DNA of 64,000 nt from Tupaia tana (Eukaryota > Chordata > Mammalia > Scandentia > Tupaiidae), in assembly GCA_026018925.1 (NCBI GenBank), contig JAKSZU010000009.1, positions 74,558,041-74,622,040 of the forward strand, in the 5' to 3' direction. The position numbers and the translations under genes are program-made. This document shows positions 54,101 to 64,000 of this stretch, piece after piece. Position 1 is the first letter of the stretch. Every line of letters starts with the position of its first letter. The notes below the pieces were generated by a model that saw only the letters and a list, made by a program, of their open reading frames with translations, was not told the origin of the DNA and made no database searches.

Positions 54101-54973
54101 CTGGGAGACATTGGATTAGGCAAAGACTTCTTAAATATGACTCCCAAAGCACAGTCAATAATCCCTAAAATAGACAAGTGGGACTATATCAGACTAAGAA
54201 GTTCCTGCACAGCAAAGGACACAGTAACAAGTGTGCACCGACTACCCTCAGAATGGGAAAATATTTTTGTTAAATATGCCTCAGATAAGGGACTGATAGC
54301 CAGAATATACAGGGAACTCATGTGCCTTATGTGAAAAAAAAATGATTAACCCAATTAAAAGATGGGAAAATGAGCTGAACAAAAATCTCTCTAAGGAAGA
54401 CATATGAACAGCCAAAAAGCATATGAGGAAATGTTCAACATCCTTCATTATAAGGGAGATGCAGATAAAAACCGCAATGAGATACCACCTAACCCCTGTC
54501 AGAATGGCAAAGATTAAGAATATAAAAAGTTATAAGTGTTGGCAGGGATGTGGTGAAAAAGGAACCCTCCTACACTGTTCTTAAGAATGTAAACTGGTGC
54601 AGCCACTGTGGAGAACAATATGGAGGTTCCTCAAAGATATACAAATAGAACTACCATTTGATCCAGCAATCCCACTTCTGGGTATCTACCCAAAGGACAG
54701 GAGAATGCTCAGTCAGAAAAGTGCTTGCACATCAATGTTTATTGCACCATTATTCACAATTGCCAAGGAATGGAACCAACCTAAATGTCCACAAACTGAT
54801 GAATGGATTGGAAAAGTGTGGTATATATACTCTATGGAATACTACTCAGCCATAAAAAATAATAAGACCCTAGCATTTGATAGAAAGTGGTCAGTTATGG
54901 AGGATCTATTGCTGAGTGAAGTAAGCCAGGGTATGAAAGAAAGATATTGTATGTTTCCACTTAATATATACTG
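51146..54973 (+). pseudogene. L1 ORF2 (copy D): endonuclease, reverse transcriptase, Cys domain
   Basis: ORF2p performs target-primed reverse transcription in the nucleus. The first 321 codons (51146-52108) are open and hold an apparently intact AP-like endonuclease: VNGLNSP, CLQETHL, GDLNTPLS, DHMLGHKS and SDHDGIKL. TAA at 52109 ends this frame. RT follows in several frames: open at 52336-52938 ([27 protein letters not shown]), 52988-53254, and 53181-53579 with the catalytic FADD at 53244-53255. The Cys-rich C-terminal region reads at 54597-54974 ([26 protein letters not shown]). It is the best preserved ORF2 in the window but still needs more than one frame, so it is not active as it stands. 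Confidence 0.9.
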
Positions 54974-55471
54974 ATTATCCACACTCTATGGTAGAGAGTG
55001 AAATATTGGAGGACATAAAAGCAGTGAAAGTATTTAACGAGAATAAGACAGTATGGAATGGGGTGGGAGAAGAGAAGAGTATAGAGAAAGATAACAAGAA
55101 ATTAAATAGAGAGGACATTATTGGGAAACAGATATGGCTTACTACCCGTTGATGATGACATGTATAGTATTCTCAACTGGATTGGTCTGAGAAGTATTTC
55201 ATGATGGGTAAAGTCTTTTTACAAGCAAAATGAAAAATAGTGATTGTTTAAAAAATAATTGGAATAATAAAAATAATGTTTGGGAAAAACATTGAAAAGA
55301 TATTGAATGATGAAGTGCGGAGATTAATGTCTCTGTATTGACTGGCATTCATGGCATTCCCTTTTGAAAAAGGAATGTAATACACTGTAAAGTTATATGC
55401 AATCCAATGTAATATAAACAAGATTATGATGATAATAAATAAACAAATAAATAATAAGAAAGAATTTAAGA
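54974..55471 (+). other. 3' UTR and tail of L1 copy D
   Basis: Contains the G-rich GGAATGGGGTGGGAGAAGAG tract near 55055 and CTCAACTGGATTGGTCTGAG near 55172. A second A-rich end lies near 55230-55290, followed by 180 bp with GAATGTAATACACTGTAAAGTT before the final AATAAATAAACAAATAAATAA tail. The last 180 bp also occur in antisense copy B (35902-36060), so they belong to this L1 subfamily. Confidence 0.75.
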
Positions 55472-55898
55472 AAAGAATATGGGATATCCTTTCACTTTTT
55501 TAAGTCATTTTCAATTTATTTTTAAATATTTTCTTAGTTTTCCTTGTAGAGGTCTTTGGCTTCTTTGGTTAGGTTTATTTCTAGGTATCTTTTACTCTTT
55601 CTCAGCATTAAAAATGGAATTACTCTCTTCAATTCTCCCTCACTCTCCTCATGTTGGTTAATGGAAATACCATAGATTTTTGTATGTTGACTTTGTACCT
55701 GCCACTTTACAGTATTCATTTATAACTTCCAGTTTTTTTATGGATTCTTTAGGGTTTTCTATATATATAATTATGCCATCTGCAAATAGAAACAATTTCA
55801 CTACTTTTTTTTTCTTATTTTAATACCTTTTATTTTATTCTATTTTCTGACTGCACTGGCTTGGACTTCCAGCACTACATTGAAATGGAGTGGAAATG
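55472..55898 (-). mobile_element. Antisense L1 (copy C), right part of the outermost nest
   Basis: Resumes from AAGAATATGGG with ATATCCTTTCAC, the expected continuation of ORF2 on the minus strand, and runs through the RT region up to CATTGAAATGGAGTGGAAATG, where homology stops and a different L1 5' UTR begins. Confidence 0.85.
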
Positions 55899-55950
55899 TT
55901 CCAGATATATCTATCCACCATCATTAAACCAGACCCTGCATAACTGTGGA

Positions 55951-56112
55951 CCAGGGAGCAGTGGCAGTCAGTGAGGGTAACTGAGGATGGAGAATGATTT
56001 AGGCTTCTTCCTGCCTCTCAATATATCCCAGGTACATCCATCTGCTACCATTACCCCAGTAGCCTTTGCTGCTGTATACCAGGGAGCAGTGGCAGTCAGT
56101 GAAGGCAACTGA
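55951..56112 (+). promoter_or_regulatory. L1 5' UTR tandem monomers (copy E, ~125-bp period)
   Basis: ACCAGGGAGCAGTGGCAGTC occurs at about 55951 and again at about 56076, giving a 125-bp period. Each copy is followed by AGTGA and a GGnAACTGA block. The unit sequence is not obviously related to the 125-bp unit of the HAL1-like element. Confidence 0.75.
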
Positions 56113-56125
56113 AGCAGAAAGACAA

Positions 56126-56178
<53 letters not shown>
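56126..56178 (+). repeat. (TA)n(TG)n microsatellite
   Basis: About 10 TA units pass into about 16 TG units between the L1 5' UTR monomers and ORF1. Confidence 0.95.
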
Positions 56179-56180
<2 letters not shown>

Positions 56181-56461
56181 ATCTGCCTACACAGTAATAT
56201 TTTGCAACTTCATAGTTTTCTGAACTATGTGGCACAGGCTCCCTTATTCTCTTTCATTTAAAACTATCCAGGTTAACCCCAGGTGCACCTGATCTCAAGA
56301 GAACAGGAAAGGAATAAACACATAAAGGTAGCTATATACACATTTCTCTGACTTGAAGACAAGGCCCTCTACAGAGAACATATCTGAGAAGTAAAGTTTT
56401 TCTTCCCCCCGACACTATAGAATAACACCAGAAATGCAGAAAGAAATGTATAATTCATAAG

Positions 56462-57380
56462 ATGACTAGAAACCAGAACAGAAGACCAAAAAGTATGGGA
56501 AAATAGAAAATACCTTATCTGAAAAGTAACAGAGCAACTCTTCTTCAAGCATAACCATCACAAAAGAATTTTCAGTAATGTCAGAAATAGAGTTCAGAAT
56601 ATTCATGGTGACAGAGATTAATAAGTCTTTCCAGGATTTGAAGGAGGAGATAGACACCATAAAAACATCAGAACTTCTAGAGATGAACAGAACAATACAG
56701 GAAATCAAGACCTCCCTTGAATATTAAGAGTAGATTGGACTATGCAGAAGACAGACTCTCTGAACTGGAAGACAAAACCTTTTACTAAGATAAAACCTCC
56801 AAAATTAATGAAAAAAGAATTATTGAAAAAAGGGGACCATGTAGAGTAAAAACTAGACACTATAAAATGTTGAAATATTTGAATAATAGGTATTACAGAA
56901 GGCAAAGAATTGGACAAGGGCATAGAAGATCTATTCAATGAAATACTTGCAGAAAACTTCCAAGACCTAGAGAAGCATTGAAAAATTAAGACCTAAGAAA
57001 CTCAAAGGACCCCAAATACAATTAACATAAGAAGATCCTCCACATGGCACATTATAACCAGAATTGTAAAAATCACAGAAAAATATAAGATTCTAAAAAT
57101 GGCAAGAGAAAAAGGTCAAGTCACTTACAAATGTTACCCAATTAGGCTAACATCAGACTTCACAACTGAAACAATGCTAGCAAGGAAAGAATGGGAAGAC
57201 ATATTCAAACTACTAAAAGAAAAACAATTTCTACCAATAATACTGTCAGCCAATATTAGCCTTCAAATGGGAAGAATGAATAAAAGCATCCATTCACAGA
57301 CAAACAAAAACTGAAAGAATTCACCACTACTAGAACAGCTCTCAAGAAGTACTGAGGGAAGAACTACCTCAGAAAAACTA
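56462..57380 (+). pseudogene. L1 ORF1 (copy E), decayed
   Basis: Starts ATGACTAGAAACCAGAACAG with a TAG at codon 15. The conserved ISVMSEIEFRIFMVTEI-like segment, a shortened coiled coil and the C-terminal part at 57099-57314 (QVTYKCYPIRLTSDFTTETM, then REWEDIFKLLKEKQF-type sequence) are recognisable. It has multiple stops near 56830-56880. Confidence 0.75.
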
Positions 57381-57439
57381 AAAAGAGACAGATAAAAAGA
57401 GAACAAAAACAATGAAGAAATTGACTTAATAAGTTGGGA

Positions 57440-58985
57440 GGAAGAAACTTACAAATATCGATAGTAACAGTGAATGCTCATGAATTAAATTTTCCAATCA
57501 AAATGACACAAAGAGTCTGAATGGATTAAAATAAAAGCAGAAGCCCCCTATTTGCTGCCTACAAGAATGTACATCATGGATAAAGTCATACATAATCTAA
57601 ACATGAAGGACTGGAAAAATATATTGAATGCAAATAAAAATTTAAAAAGGCTAGAGTCATAATACTGATATCAGACAAAATAAGTTTTAAGAAAAAAACT
57701 GTAAGTAAGAGACAAAAAAGATCATATAGTATTAAAAGGGCTAATTTACCAAGAAGGTATAGCACTTTAAATGTCTATGCACTCAACCCAGGAGCACTTA
57801 AATACACAAAAGACAGACTGTTAGATCTAAAGGGAGAGAGGGACTGCAATACATTAATTATTAGGGGAATCTCAACACCCCACTATCTCTTTTGAACAAA
57901 TCATGTAGAAAAAATATAAACAAAGAGATACTGGATTTAAATAACACCATAAATGAAACAGTCTTGACAGACATCTGTAGAATTTATACCCAATGACCAC
58001 AAAACATATTTTTCTCACTCTTACATGGAATTTTTGAAGATTGATTACATGATGCAGCATGAAGCAAACTAAAAATTGAACAGCTTAGATGATATATTCA
58101 GCATCTTCTGTGACCATGACAGGATTAAACTTGAAATTAATTTCAGAAAAATACCTCAAAAATACAAAAACATATGAAAACTAAACAAGTTACTCCTGAA
58201 TGATTTTGTAACCACTAAAAAAAATAAAGTTGAAATGAAAAGATTCATTGAAACCAATGATAATAAGTGCATGCGTTTCAGTAATCTATGGTAGACAGTG
58301 AAAGCAGTCATAACAAGGAAGTTCAAATCAATTAGTGGATATAAAAAAACAATAGAAACATGGCAAATAGACAATCTGACAAAACACTTCAGAGAACTGT
58401 AAAAAAAAAAAAGGCCAGGAGAAGAGAAATAATAAAATTCAAGCAGAAATAAATGAAATAGTGAATAAGTGAACTACAGAGAAAAATGAATGAACCCAAA
58501 AGCTGTTTCTTTGAAAAGATGAACAAAACCTATATGTATTTAGGTAGACTGATTTAGAAGAACAAAATGAACCAAATATATCAAATTCACAATGAAACAG
58601 GCAATATTATAAAATATGTAACAGAAATACAACAGATCAGTAGAATATTATGGGTAACAATATGCCAAAAAACAAGAAAACCTAGCTGAGATGGAAAAAA
58701 GTTCTGGACATATATAAGCTACCAAGACTAAAACAGGAAGACAAGAAGGTCTAAATAAACAAATAACAAGTGATGAAATTGAATTGGTGATAAGAAATCT
58801 CCCAAAAAAGAAAAGCCCACGTTCTTATGGTTTCACTTACAAATTTTACAACTTTTGATGAAGAGTTAAACCCCATCATACTCAAACTATTTCAAAATGA
58901 ATAAGAGAGGAGACTCCCCCAAAATTTATTTTATGAAGCCTCCATCACTCTCAACCAAAAGCAGGCAAGGACTTAACAAAAAAGA
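57440..58985 (+). pseudogene. L1 ORF2 endonuclease and RT start (copy E), decayed
   Basis: The endonuclease region is traceable from 57480 (GAATGCTCATGAATTAAAT, the VNGLN segment) through AAATGTCTATGCACTCAACC (57768) and GACCATGACAGGATTAAACT (58110), with many stops. The RT entry segment runs to 58985, where a younger L1 3' fragment interrupts it. Confidence 0.75.
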
Positions 58986-60710
58986 TCACAAAAACAAACA
59001 GGTGGACCAATGGAACAGAATAGAGGTCTTAGAAATAAACCCCCAAACATACAGTCTACTACTTTTTTTTTTTTGGAGAGGTTTTTGCTATAGGGCACAT
59101 GTGCTCACCAGACAGAGAGAGACAGAGAGATAGAAAGGGAGAAATCACTCTCCAGAGGGGATGGCCACCCCACAATCCCTTCTCCTCCATTCTCCTCTCG
59201 GGATCTTGGGCACGCACACACACGCGCCCGGCGTGAGTTTTAAGCCACCGGGTCTGGGACTCGAACCGTGGTCTACTACGTGGGAGTCCAGCGACATAGC
59301 CATTATGCTAACTGCTGGTCCCCAGTCTACTGATTTTTGACAAGCGGTACCAGTCAATCCACTGGGAAAAGAAAAACTTCTTCAGCAAATGGTGCTGGAA
59401 AAACTGGATATCCACCTGCAGAAAGATGAATCTGAACCCCTACTTGTAACCATTGACAAAAGTCAACCCAAGGTGGATCAAAGATCTAAACCTAAGATCT
59501 CAAACTATAAAACTGCCTAGAGAACACTGGAGAAACTCTGGGAGACATCAGGGTAGGGAAAGACTTCTTAAATAAGACCCCCAAAGTGCAGTTGATAAAC
59601 CCCAAAATAGACAAGTGGCACTATATCAGACTAAGAAGTTTCTGCATGGCAAAAGACACAGTAATTAGTGTGAATCGACAGCCCTCAGAATGGGAAAATA
59701 GATTTGTAAACTATGGGTCAGATAAGGAAATGATAACCAGAACACAGAAGGAACTCAAGCAGCTCTTCCAAAAAATAAGATAATCAATCCTATTAAAAGA
59801 TGGGAGAATGAGTTGAAAAAAAAAAAAAAAAAAAAAACACTCTCTAAGGATGACATATGAATAGCCAAAAGGCACATGAAAAAATGCTCAACATCCCTCA
59901 TTGGAAGGGAAATAGGGAAATGCAGATCTAAACAACATGAGATACCACCTAACACCAGTCAGAATGACTAAGGTTAAAAAACAAAAACAAAAACAAAAAA
60001 TGATAAGTGCTGCTGGGGGTGTGGTAAAAGAGAACTCTCTGGTGGGAATGTAAATTAGTTCAGCCACTGTGGAGAACAATTTGGAGATTCCTCAAAAATC
60101 TACAAATAGAACTATCATATGATCCAACAATCCCATTCTTAATTGACAAAGTACTTGCACATCAATGTTTATTGTGGCACAATTCATAATTGCTAAGACA
60201 TGGAACCAACCCAAATGCCCATGAACAGATGAATGGATTGAAAACTGTGTCACATCCACATATACTTCATGGAATACTACTCAACCATAAAAAAGACCCT
60301 GGCTTTTGACATAAAGTGGAGGAATATGGAAAATTTACTGCTGAGTGAAGCAAGTCAGGCTATGAAGGAGAGACTTCGTATGTCCCTACTTAATATGTAC
60401 TGAGTTTTCACACTCTATGACTGAAACTGAATGACTAAAGAATATAGAAACACAGTAAATGGTTGTGAATACCAGATATAGTGTGGAAAGAGTGTGGGTG
60501 AAGGAATACAGTCTGAGGAAGGACATTAAGGGGAAAAATGGAGAAGCAAAGTGTTAATGGGACAAAGAAATAGGGTATTATCTGTTGAAGATAACTTTAT
60601 AGTATTATCAACTGGACTGGGGAGAAATGTAAACATGTTGGAATATTCACTTTGCAAACTAAATGATGTGATTGAATGTATAAAAGAACTTAAAATAAGA
60701 TAAAACAAGA
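58986..60710 (+). mobile_element. 5'-truncated L1 (copy F) inserted in copy E
   Basis: Begins abruptly at AGGTGGACCAATGGAACAG (ORF2) and runs through the C-terminal domain (59586-59783: KDTVISVNRQPSEWENRFVN) and 3' UTR to an A-rich end. The flanks AAAACAAACAG (before) and AAAACAAGACAG (after) may be a decayed TSD. Copy E homology resumes right after it, supporting an insertion rather than a shuffle. An A run of about 20 lies at 59819-59837. Confidence 0.7.
59062..59321 (-). mobile_element. tRNA-derived SINE, antisense, in L1 copy F
   Basis: CAGTCTACT at 59052-59060 and again from 59323 forms a short TSD. GGACC type with a reversed box B of GGACTCGAACCG. It splits the ORF2 sequence ACAGTCTACTGATTTTTGAC. 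Confidence 0.93.
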
Positions 60711-61290
60711 CAGATCAATATCTCTGTTGAATATAGATACAAAACTCTCACAAGATACTAGCAAATCTTATTCAATGAAACATTAAAAAGATTACACAAT
60801 ATGAGCAGGTAGGCTTTATTCCAGGAAAGCAAAGATGGTTCAACATACACAGAACATTAAATGTAATACACAATACTAACAGGAAGAAAGATAAAAACCA
60901 TGTGATCATAAAAATTGACACAGAAAAAGCTTTTGATAAAATACAACAGCCCTTTCATTATTAAGACTCAGCAAAATCAGCATAGAAGAGTCATTATAAT
61001 ACTGAAGTAGAATTAAAGAAATAATTGCATTTCCAATACCAGCAAAGGAAATAAAATATCTTGGAATAAACCTAATCAAAAAAGTGAAAGACCTCTGAAA
61101 GGAAAATTATGAAATACTAAAAAGAGAAATTGAAAATGACACAAAAATGTGCAAAGACAACACATGTTCCTAGATTGGACACATTAATATAATCAAAATG
61201 TCAATTCTACCCAAATTAATCTAGAAATGTAATACAAACACAATAGAAATACTAGAGATATTTACATATCTTAGAAAAAACAAAATTAGT
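60711..61290 (+). pseudogene. L1 ORF2 reverse-transcriptase piece, continuation of copy E
   Basis: Begins ATCAATATCTCTGTTGAATATAG, which is the sequence expected next after 58985, and includes CAGGTAGGCTTTATTCCAGG (60808) and CTTTTGATAAAATACAACAG (60930). A deletion near 61005 joins it to the later segment ATATCTTGGAATAAACCTAA (61049). Stops are frequent. It ends near 61290 at the next 5' UTR. Confidence 0.7.
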
Positions 61291-61295
61291 GTGGA

Positions 61296-61640
61296 AGAGC
61301 TCTCCAGCAGAGCCCAGTTCCATCTTCAGCTCCCTGACCTGTCAGGGACACTGAGGCAGGGCCTTTCATTGGCCCCGGTCCTAGCTCAAGTTCCAGCCCC
61401 AGCCCAGTTCTTCCAAACTCAGAGCCCCCCTTTTGCCAGAAAAGTAGGCTGCTTTTTTTCCTCTTCTTTCTCCTATGAATTTCCTACTTCTCCTTATCCC
61501 ATAAGGTAGCCCCCTGCTCTCCAGCAGATCCCAGTGTCTTCGTCTGTCAGGGACATGAGGCAGGGCCTTTTTCTGGACCCAGCCCCAGCTCCAGCCCCAG
61601 CCCCAGCCCAGCTCTCTCAACCTCAGAAACTCACCTCCAC
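61296..61640 (+). promoter_or_regulatory. L1 5' UTR tandem monomers (copy G, ~219-bp period)
   Basis: GCTCTCCAGCAGAGCCCAGT at about 61298 and GCTCTCCAGCAGATCCCAGT at about 61517, each followed by TGTCAGGGACA, GAGGCAGGGCCTTT and a CCCAGCCCCAGC-rich tract. The unit is related to that of copy A (34 kb). Confidence 0.8.
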
Positions 61641-62017
61641 CAACAGAAAAGTCATGATGCATGACTTTTTTTGTTGTTGTTGTTCATACTCTTTTTTCTT
61701 CCCCCTTACATTGTCATCTTCTCTTCATCCTCCACCCACTCAGAGGACTGGATAGGTCCAGAATCATAGTTTTCAAACACTCTTGTATTCTCAGGCTCCC
61801 TGGAATCCTTCTTTTTAGTGACCTCCCTATGAAAAAGAAAAAACAGCTCTTCAGACACCTGAACAGAAGGCTCCTTCTGTGGGGACCATATTAGTAAACA
61901 CAGCAGAAGAGAGACTTCAGCACACATCAATACACAGCAAAAGGAAAGCAATCTTGTTCCCAGTGGCAGAAACATTCTCCAAAAAGATATCCAAAAGTGA
62001 ATACATCACCCAATGTC

Positions 62018-62356
62018 TAGAAGTAGAATAAGAGCCTCAGGTTTGAAAGAAACCAGGAAATATGTCCCCATGAAAAAAACAAATAACTCCCCTCTACCTC
62101 TTGAAGAAACAGAAGTTACCAAAATGTCAGACAAAGAATTCAAAACATTAATTGTGACAAAACTCTAAAAATTGGAACAAAAAAAGAGACAACAAACTCC
62201 AGGAGATGAGGAAATCTTTCCATGATTTGAAAGAAAAATGGACATTATAAGAAAGAATCAGATGGAACTATTAGAGATGAAGTCTGTAATACAGAAAATC
62301 AAAAACTCTCTTGAAAGTACTAAAAGTCGATTAGATCATGCTGAAGATAGACTTTA
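62018..62356 (+). pseudogene. L1 ORF1 N-terminal half (copy G), fused to ORF2 by deletion
   Basis: Starts MSRSRIRASGLKETRKYVP, includes MSDKEFKTLIVTKL and a coiled coil with a TAA at 62166-62168 and a further frame change. It ends at LDHAEDRL, after which sequence typical of ORF2 (AGTGAAGAGTTAACTCCAAT) follows immediately. ORF1p function is lost. Confidence 0.8.
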
Positions 62357-64000
62357 AGTGAAGAGTTAACTCCAATTCAGCTCAACTTAATTCTAAAGAT
62401 CCAAAAGAGGGAAATTCTCCCAAATTCAATCTATCAATCCTCCATCACCCTTATCCTTAAAACAAAAAAAGGACAGAACAAGGAAGAAAAATTGTAGACC
62501 AATATTTTTTAAAAATATAGACACGAAAAAAATTTAAAAACATACTAGCAAATTGTATCCACAACATATAAAAAACATTGTAAATCATGACCAGGTAGGC
62601 TTTACTTCAGGGATGCAAGGTTGGTTCAACATACATAAAGCCATGAATTTAATACACCATATTAACAAAAATAAAGATAAAAACCACACATACATATCAA
62701 TTCATGCAGAAAAAGCATTTGATAGGATACAACATCCCTTTATGATCAAGACTCAGCAAAATCAGCATAGAAGGGTCATTTCTCAACACAATGAAAGCTA
62801 TCTATGAAAAACCCATGGCTAACATCATCCTGAATGGGGAAAAGCTGAAAGCTTTCCCACTAAACACGGGAACAAGACAAGGATGCCACTTCTCCCCTCC
62901 TTTTTAATATAGTACTGGAAGTCCTCGGCAATGAAATCAGAAAAGAGGAAAAAATAAAAGGCATTTGAATAGGAAAAGAAGAGGTGAAATTCTATTTGCA
63001 GATGACATGATTGTACACATAGAAGACCCAATGGTTTTCATGAAAAGATTTCTGGAAGTAATACATTAATACAGTAAAATTGCAGAACACAAAATCAACA
63101 TACAGAAATCTATAGCATTTCTATATATGAACAATAGGCAGACTGAGATAAAACTGAAAAAAGTAATTCCATTTGCCATAGCCACAAAAAAGTATAGGAT
63201 ACCTTGGAATAAATCTAACCAAAGAAGCTAAAGACCTCCACAAGGAAAATTATGTGAAGCTCAAAAAAAAAAAAAAAAAAAAAAAAAAAGAAAAGTGACA
63301 CAAAAAAGTGGAAGGGCATCCCATGTGCCTAATTGGAAGAATTAATATAATCAAAATCCAATTCTGCCCAAGTAAATGTACATACTTAATGCAATCCCAA
63401 TCACAGTGCCTGGCACATTCTTCACAGATCTAGAAAAGACAATCATAAGATTTGTCTGGAATAATGAAAGACTTCGTTTGCAAAGCAATCCTGCACAAGA
63501 AGAGTGGAGTGAGTGGCATCTCATACCCTAGCCCAAAAATATACTACAAAGCTGTGATAATAAAAACAGCATGTTATTGACACAGAAATAGATATCTGGA
63601 CAAATGGAACAGAATAGAAACCCAGAAATAAACTCCCAAACACAGTGTCAACTGATTTTTGACAAAGGGTACCAGTCAATCCAGTGGGAAAAGCAAAACC
63701 TCTTTAGCAAATGGTTCTGGAAAAACTCAGTAACCATCTGAAGAAAGATGAATCTGAACCCCTACCTCACACCATTGACAAGAAATCAACTCAAAGTGGG
63801 TCAAATATCTAAATCTAAGTCCTCAAACTACAAAACTGCTGCTGGAAAAACACTGAGGAAACTCTGGGAGGTATTGCAGTAGGCAAAGATTCCTTAAATA
63901 GGATCCCCAAAACACAGTCAATAATCCCCAAAATAGACAAGTAGGATTACATCAGAATAAGAAGTTTCTGCATGGCAAAAGACACAATAATTAGTGTGAA
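62357..64000 (+). pseudogene. L1 ORF2 RT and C-terminal part (copy G), incomplete
   Basis: RT is recognisable: [20 protein letters not shown] within 62553-62807, [14 protein letters not shown]-like sequence near 62865, and the catalytic segment encoding ADDMIVHIEDP (GCAGATGACATGATTGTACA at 62999), so the Asp pair is intact. The tryptophan-rich segment follows near 63560. A run of about 26 A (63264-63289) disrupts it. Sequence continues past base 64000. Confidence 0.85.

Larger units (their letters stand above)
47101..55471 (+). mobile_element. Full-length sense L1 (copy D) containing a HAL1-like insertion
   Basis: Bracketed by an 11-bp TSD. The order is 5' UTR with tandem monomers (47101-47784), ORF1 first part (47785-48117), foreign insertion 48118-50448, ORF1 second part (50467 to about 51100), ORF2 (51146-54973), 3' UTR and an A-rich tail (to 55471). 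Without the insertion its length is about 6.0 kb, normal for L1. It is inserted in an antisense L1, so its age is bracketed by the two neighbours. Confidence 0.93.
55899..58985 (+). mobile_element. Sense L1 (copy E), 5' part, interrupted by a later L1
   Basis: 5' UTR with tandem monomers (55899-56125), a (TA)n(TG)n run, ORF1 (56462 to about 57380), and ORF2 from about 57440 to the start of RT (LNQKQARTQQKRSQ-type sequence near 58960). RT sequence resumes at 60711. Stops and frameshifts are frequent; it is older than copies B and D. Confidence 0.8.
61291..64000 (+). mobile_element. Sense L1 (copy G), internally deleted, running off the window
   Basis: 5' UTR with two monomers (61291-61640), a T-rich leader homologous to that of copy A, a partial ORF1 (62018-62356), then an abrupt join to the RT region of ORF2 that continues to the window end. 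Roughly the ORF1 RRM and C-terminal domains and the ORF2 endonuclease are missing. Confidence 0.85.

Overview
This is 64 kb of placental-mammal nuclear DNA made almost entirely of transposable elements. I found no host protein-coding gene, no functional RNA gene and no CRISPR array. The evidence for a mammal is the abundance of LINE-1 (L1) copies of different ages, a MaLR-type LTR element, a class I (gammaretrovirus-like) endogenous retrovirus, and about 29 copies of one tRNA-derived SINE family of roughly 250 bp with Pol III A and B boxes. No Alu, B1 or other 7SL-type SINE is visible, which argues against a typical primate, rodent or treeshrew. I could not name the species.

Layout. 1-8570: a decayed provirus with 5' LTR, a primer-binding site close to tRNA-Gly, gag, pro, pol and env up to just past the SU/TM boundary. 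It has no 3' LTR in the window, and catalytic residues of RT, RNase H and integrase are lost. 8574-14615: SINEs, L1 3' ends and simple repeats, including at 13.06-13.99 kb a 3' end of the same family as the element at 48 kb. 14616-18582: mostly unrecognised sequence plus an LTR-like piece. 18583-21310: a MaLR-type element with both LTRs. 21311-28386: unrecognised DNA, a small inverted-repeat element, old L1 and LTR fragments, and SINEs. 28400-34208: a full-length antisense L1 with a perfect 13-bp target-site duplication (TSD). 35902-42263: a second full-length antisense L1. 42274-46320: SINEs and L1 fragments. 46320-55898: a three-level nest. 55899-64000: rearranged sense-strand L1 copies, the last running off the window.

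The most interesting object is the core of the nest. An antisense L1 is interrupted by a full-length sense L1 (47101-55471, TSD AAGAATATGGG). That L1 is interrupted inside ORF1 by a 2.33-kb element (48118-50448, TSD of 18 bp). The inner element has two 125-bp promoter-like monomers, one nearly intact L1-type ORF1, a duplicated 3' UTR and a poly(A) tail, but no ORF2. It looks like a lineage-specific half-L1 (HAL1-like) retrotransposon that depends on L1 ORF2p in trans.

The L1 copies also carry several mutually unrelated tandem 5' UTR monomers, suggesting repeated promoter replacement. The elements are linked by function: L1 ORF2 protein supplies the nicking and reverse transcription that explain the TSDs and A-rich tails of the SINEs and the HAL1-like element. 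The provirus and MaLR element represent separate LTR-retroelement invasions.
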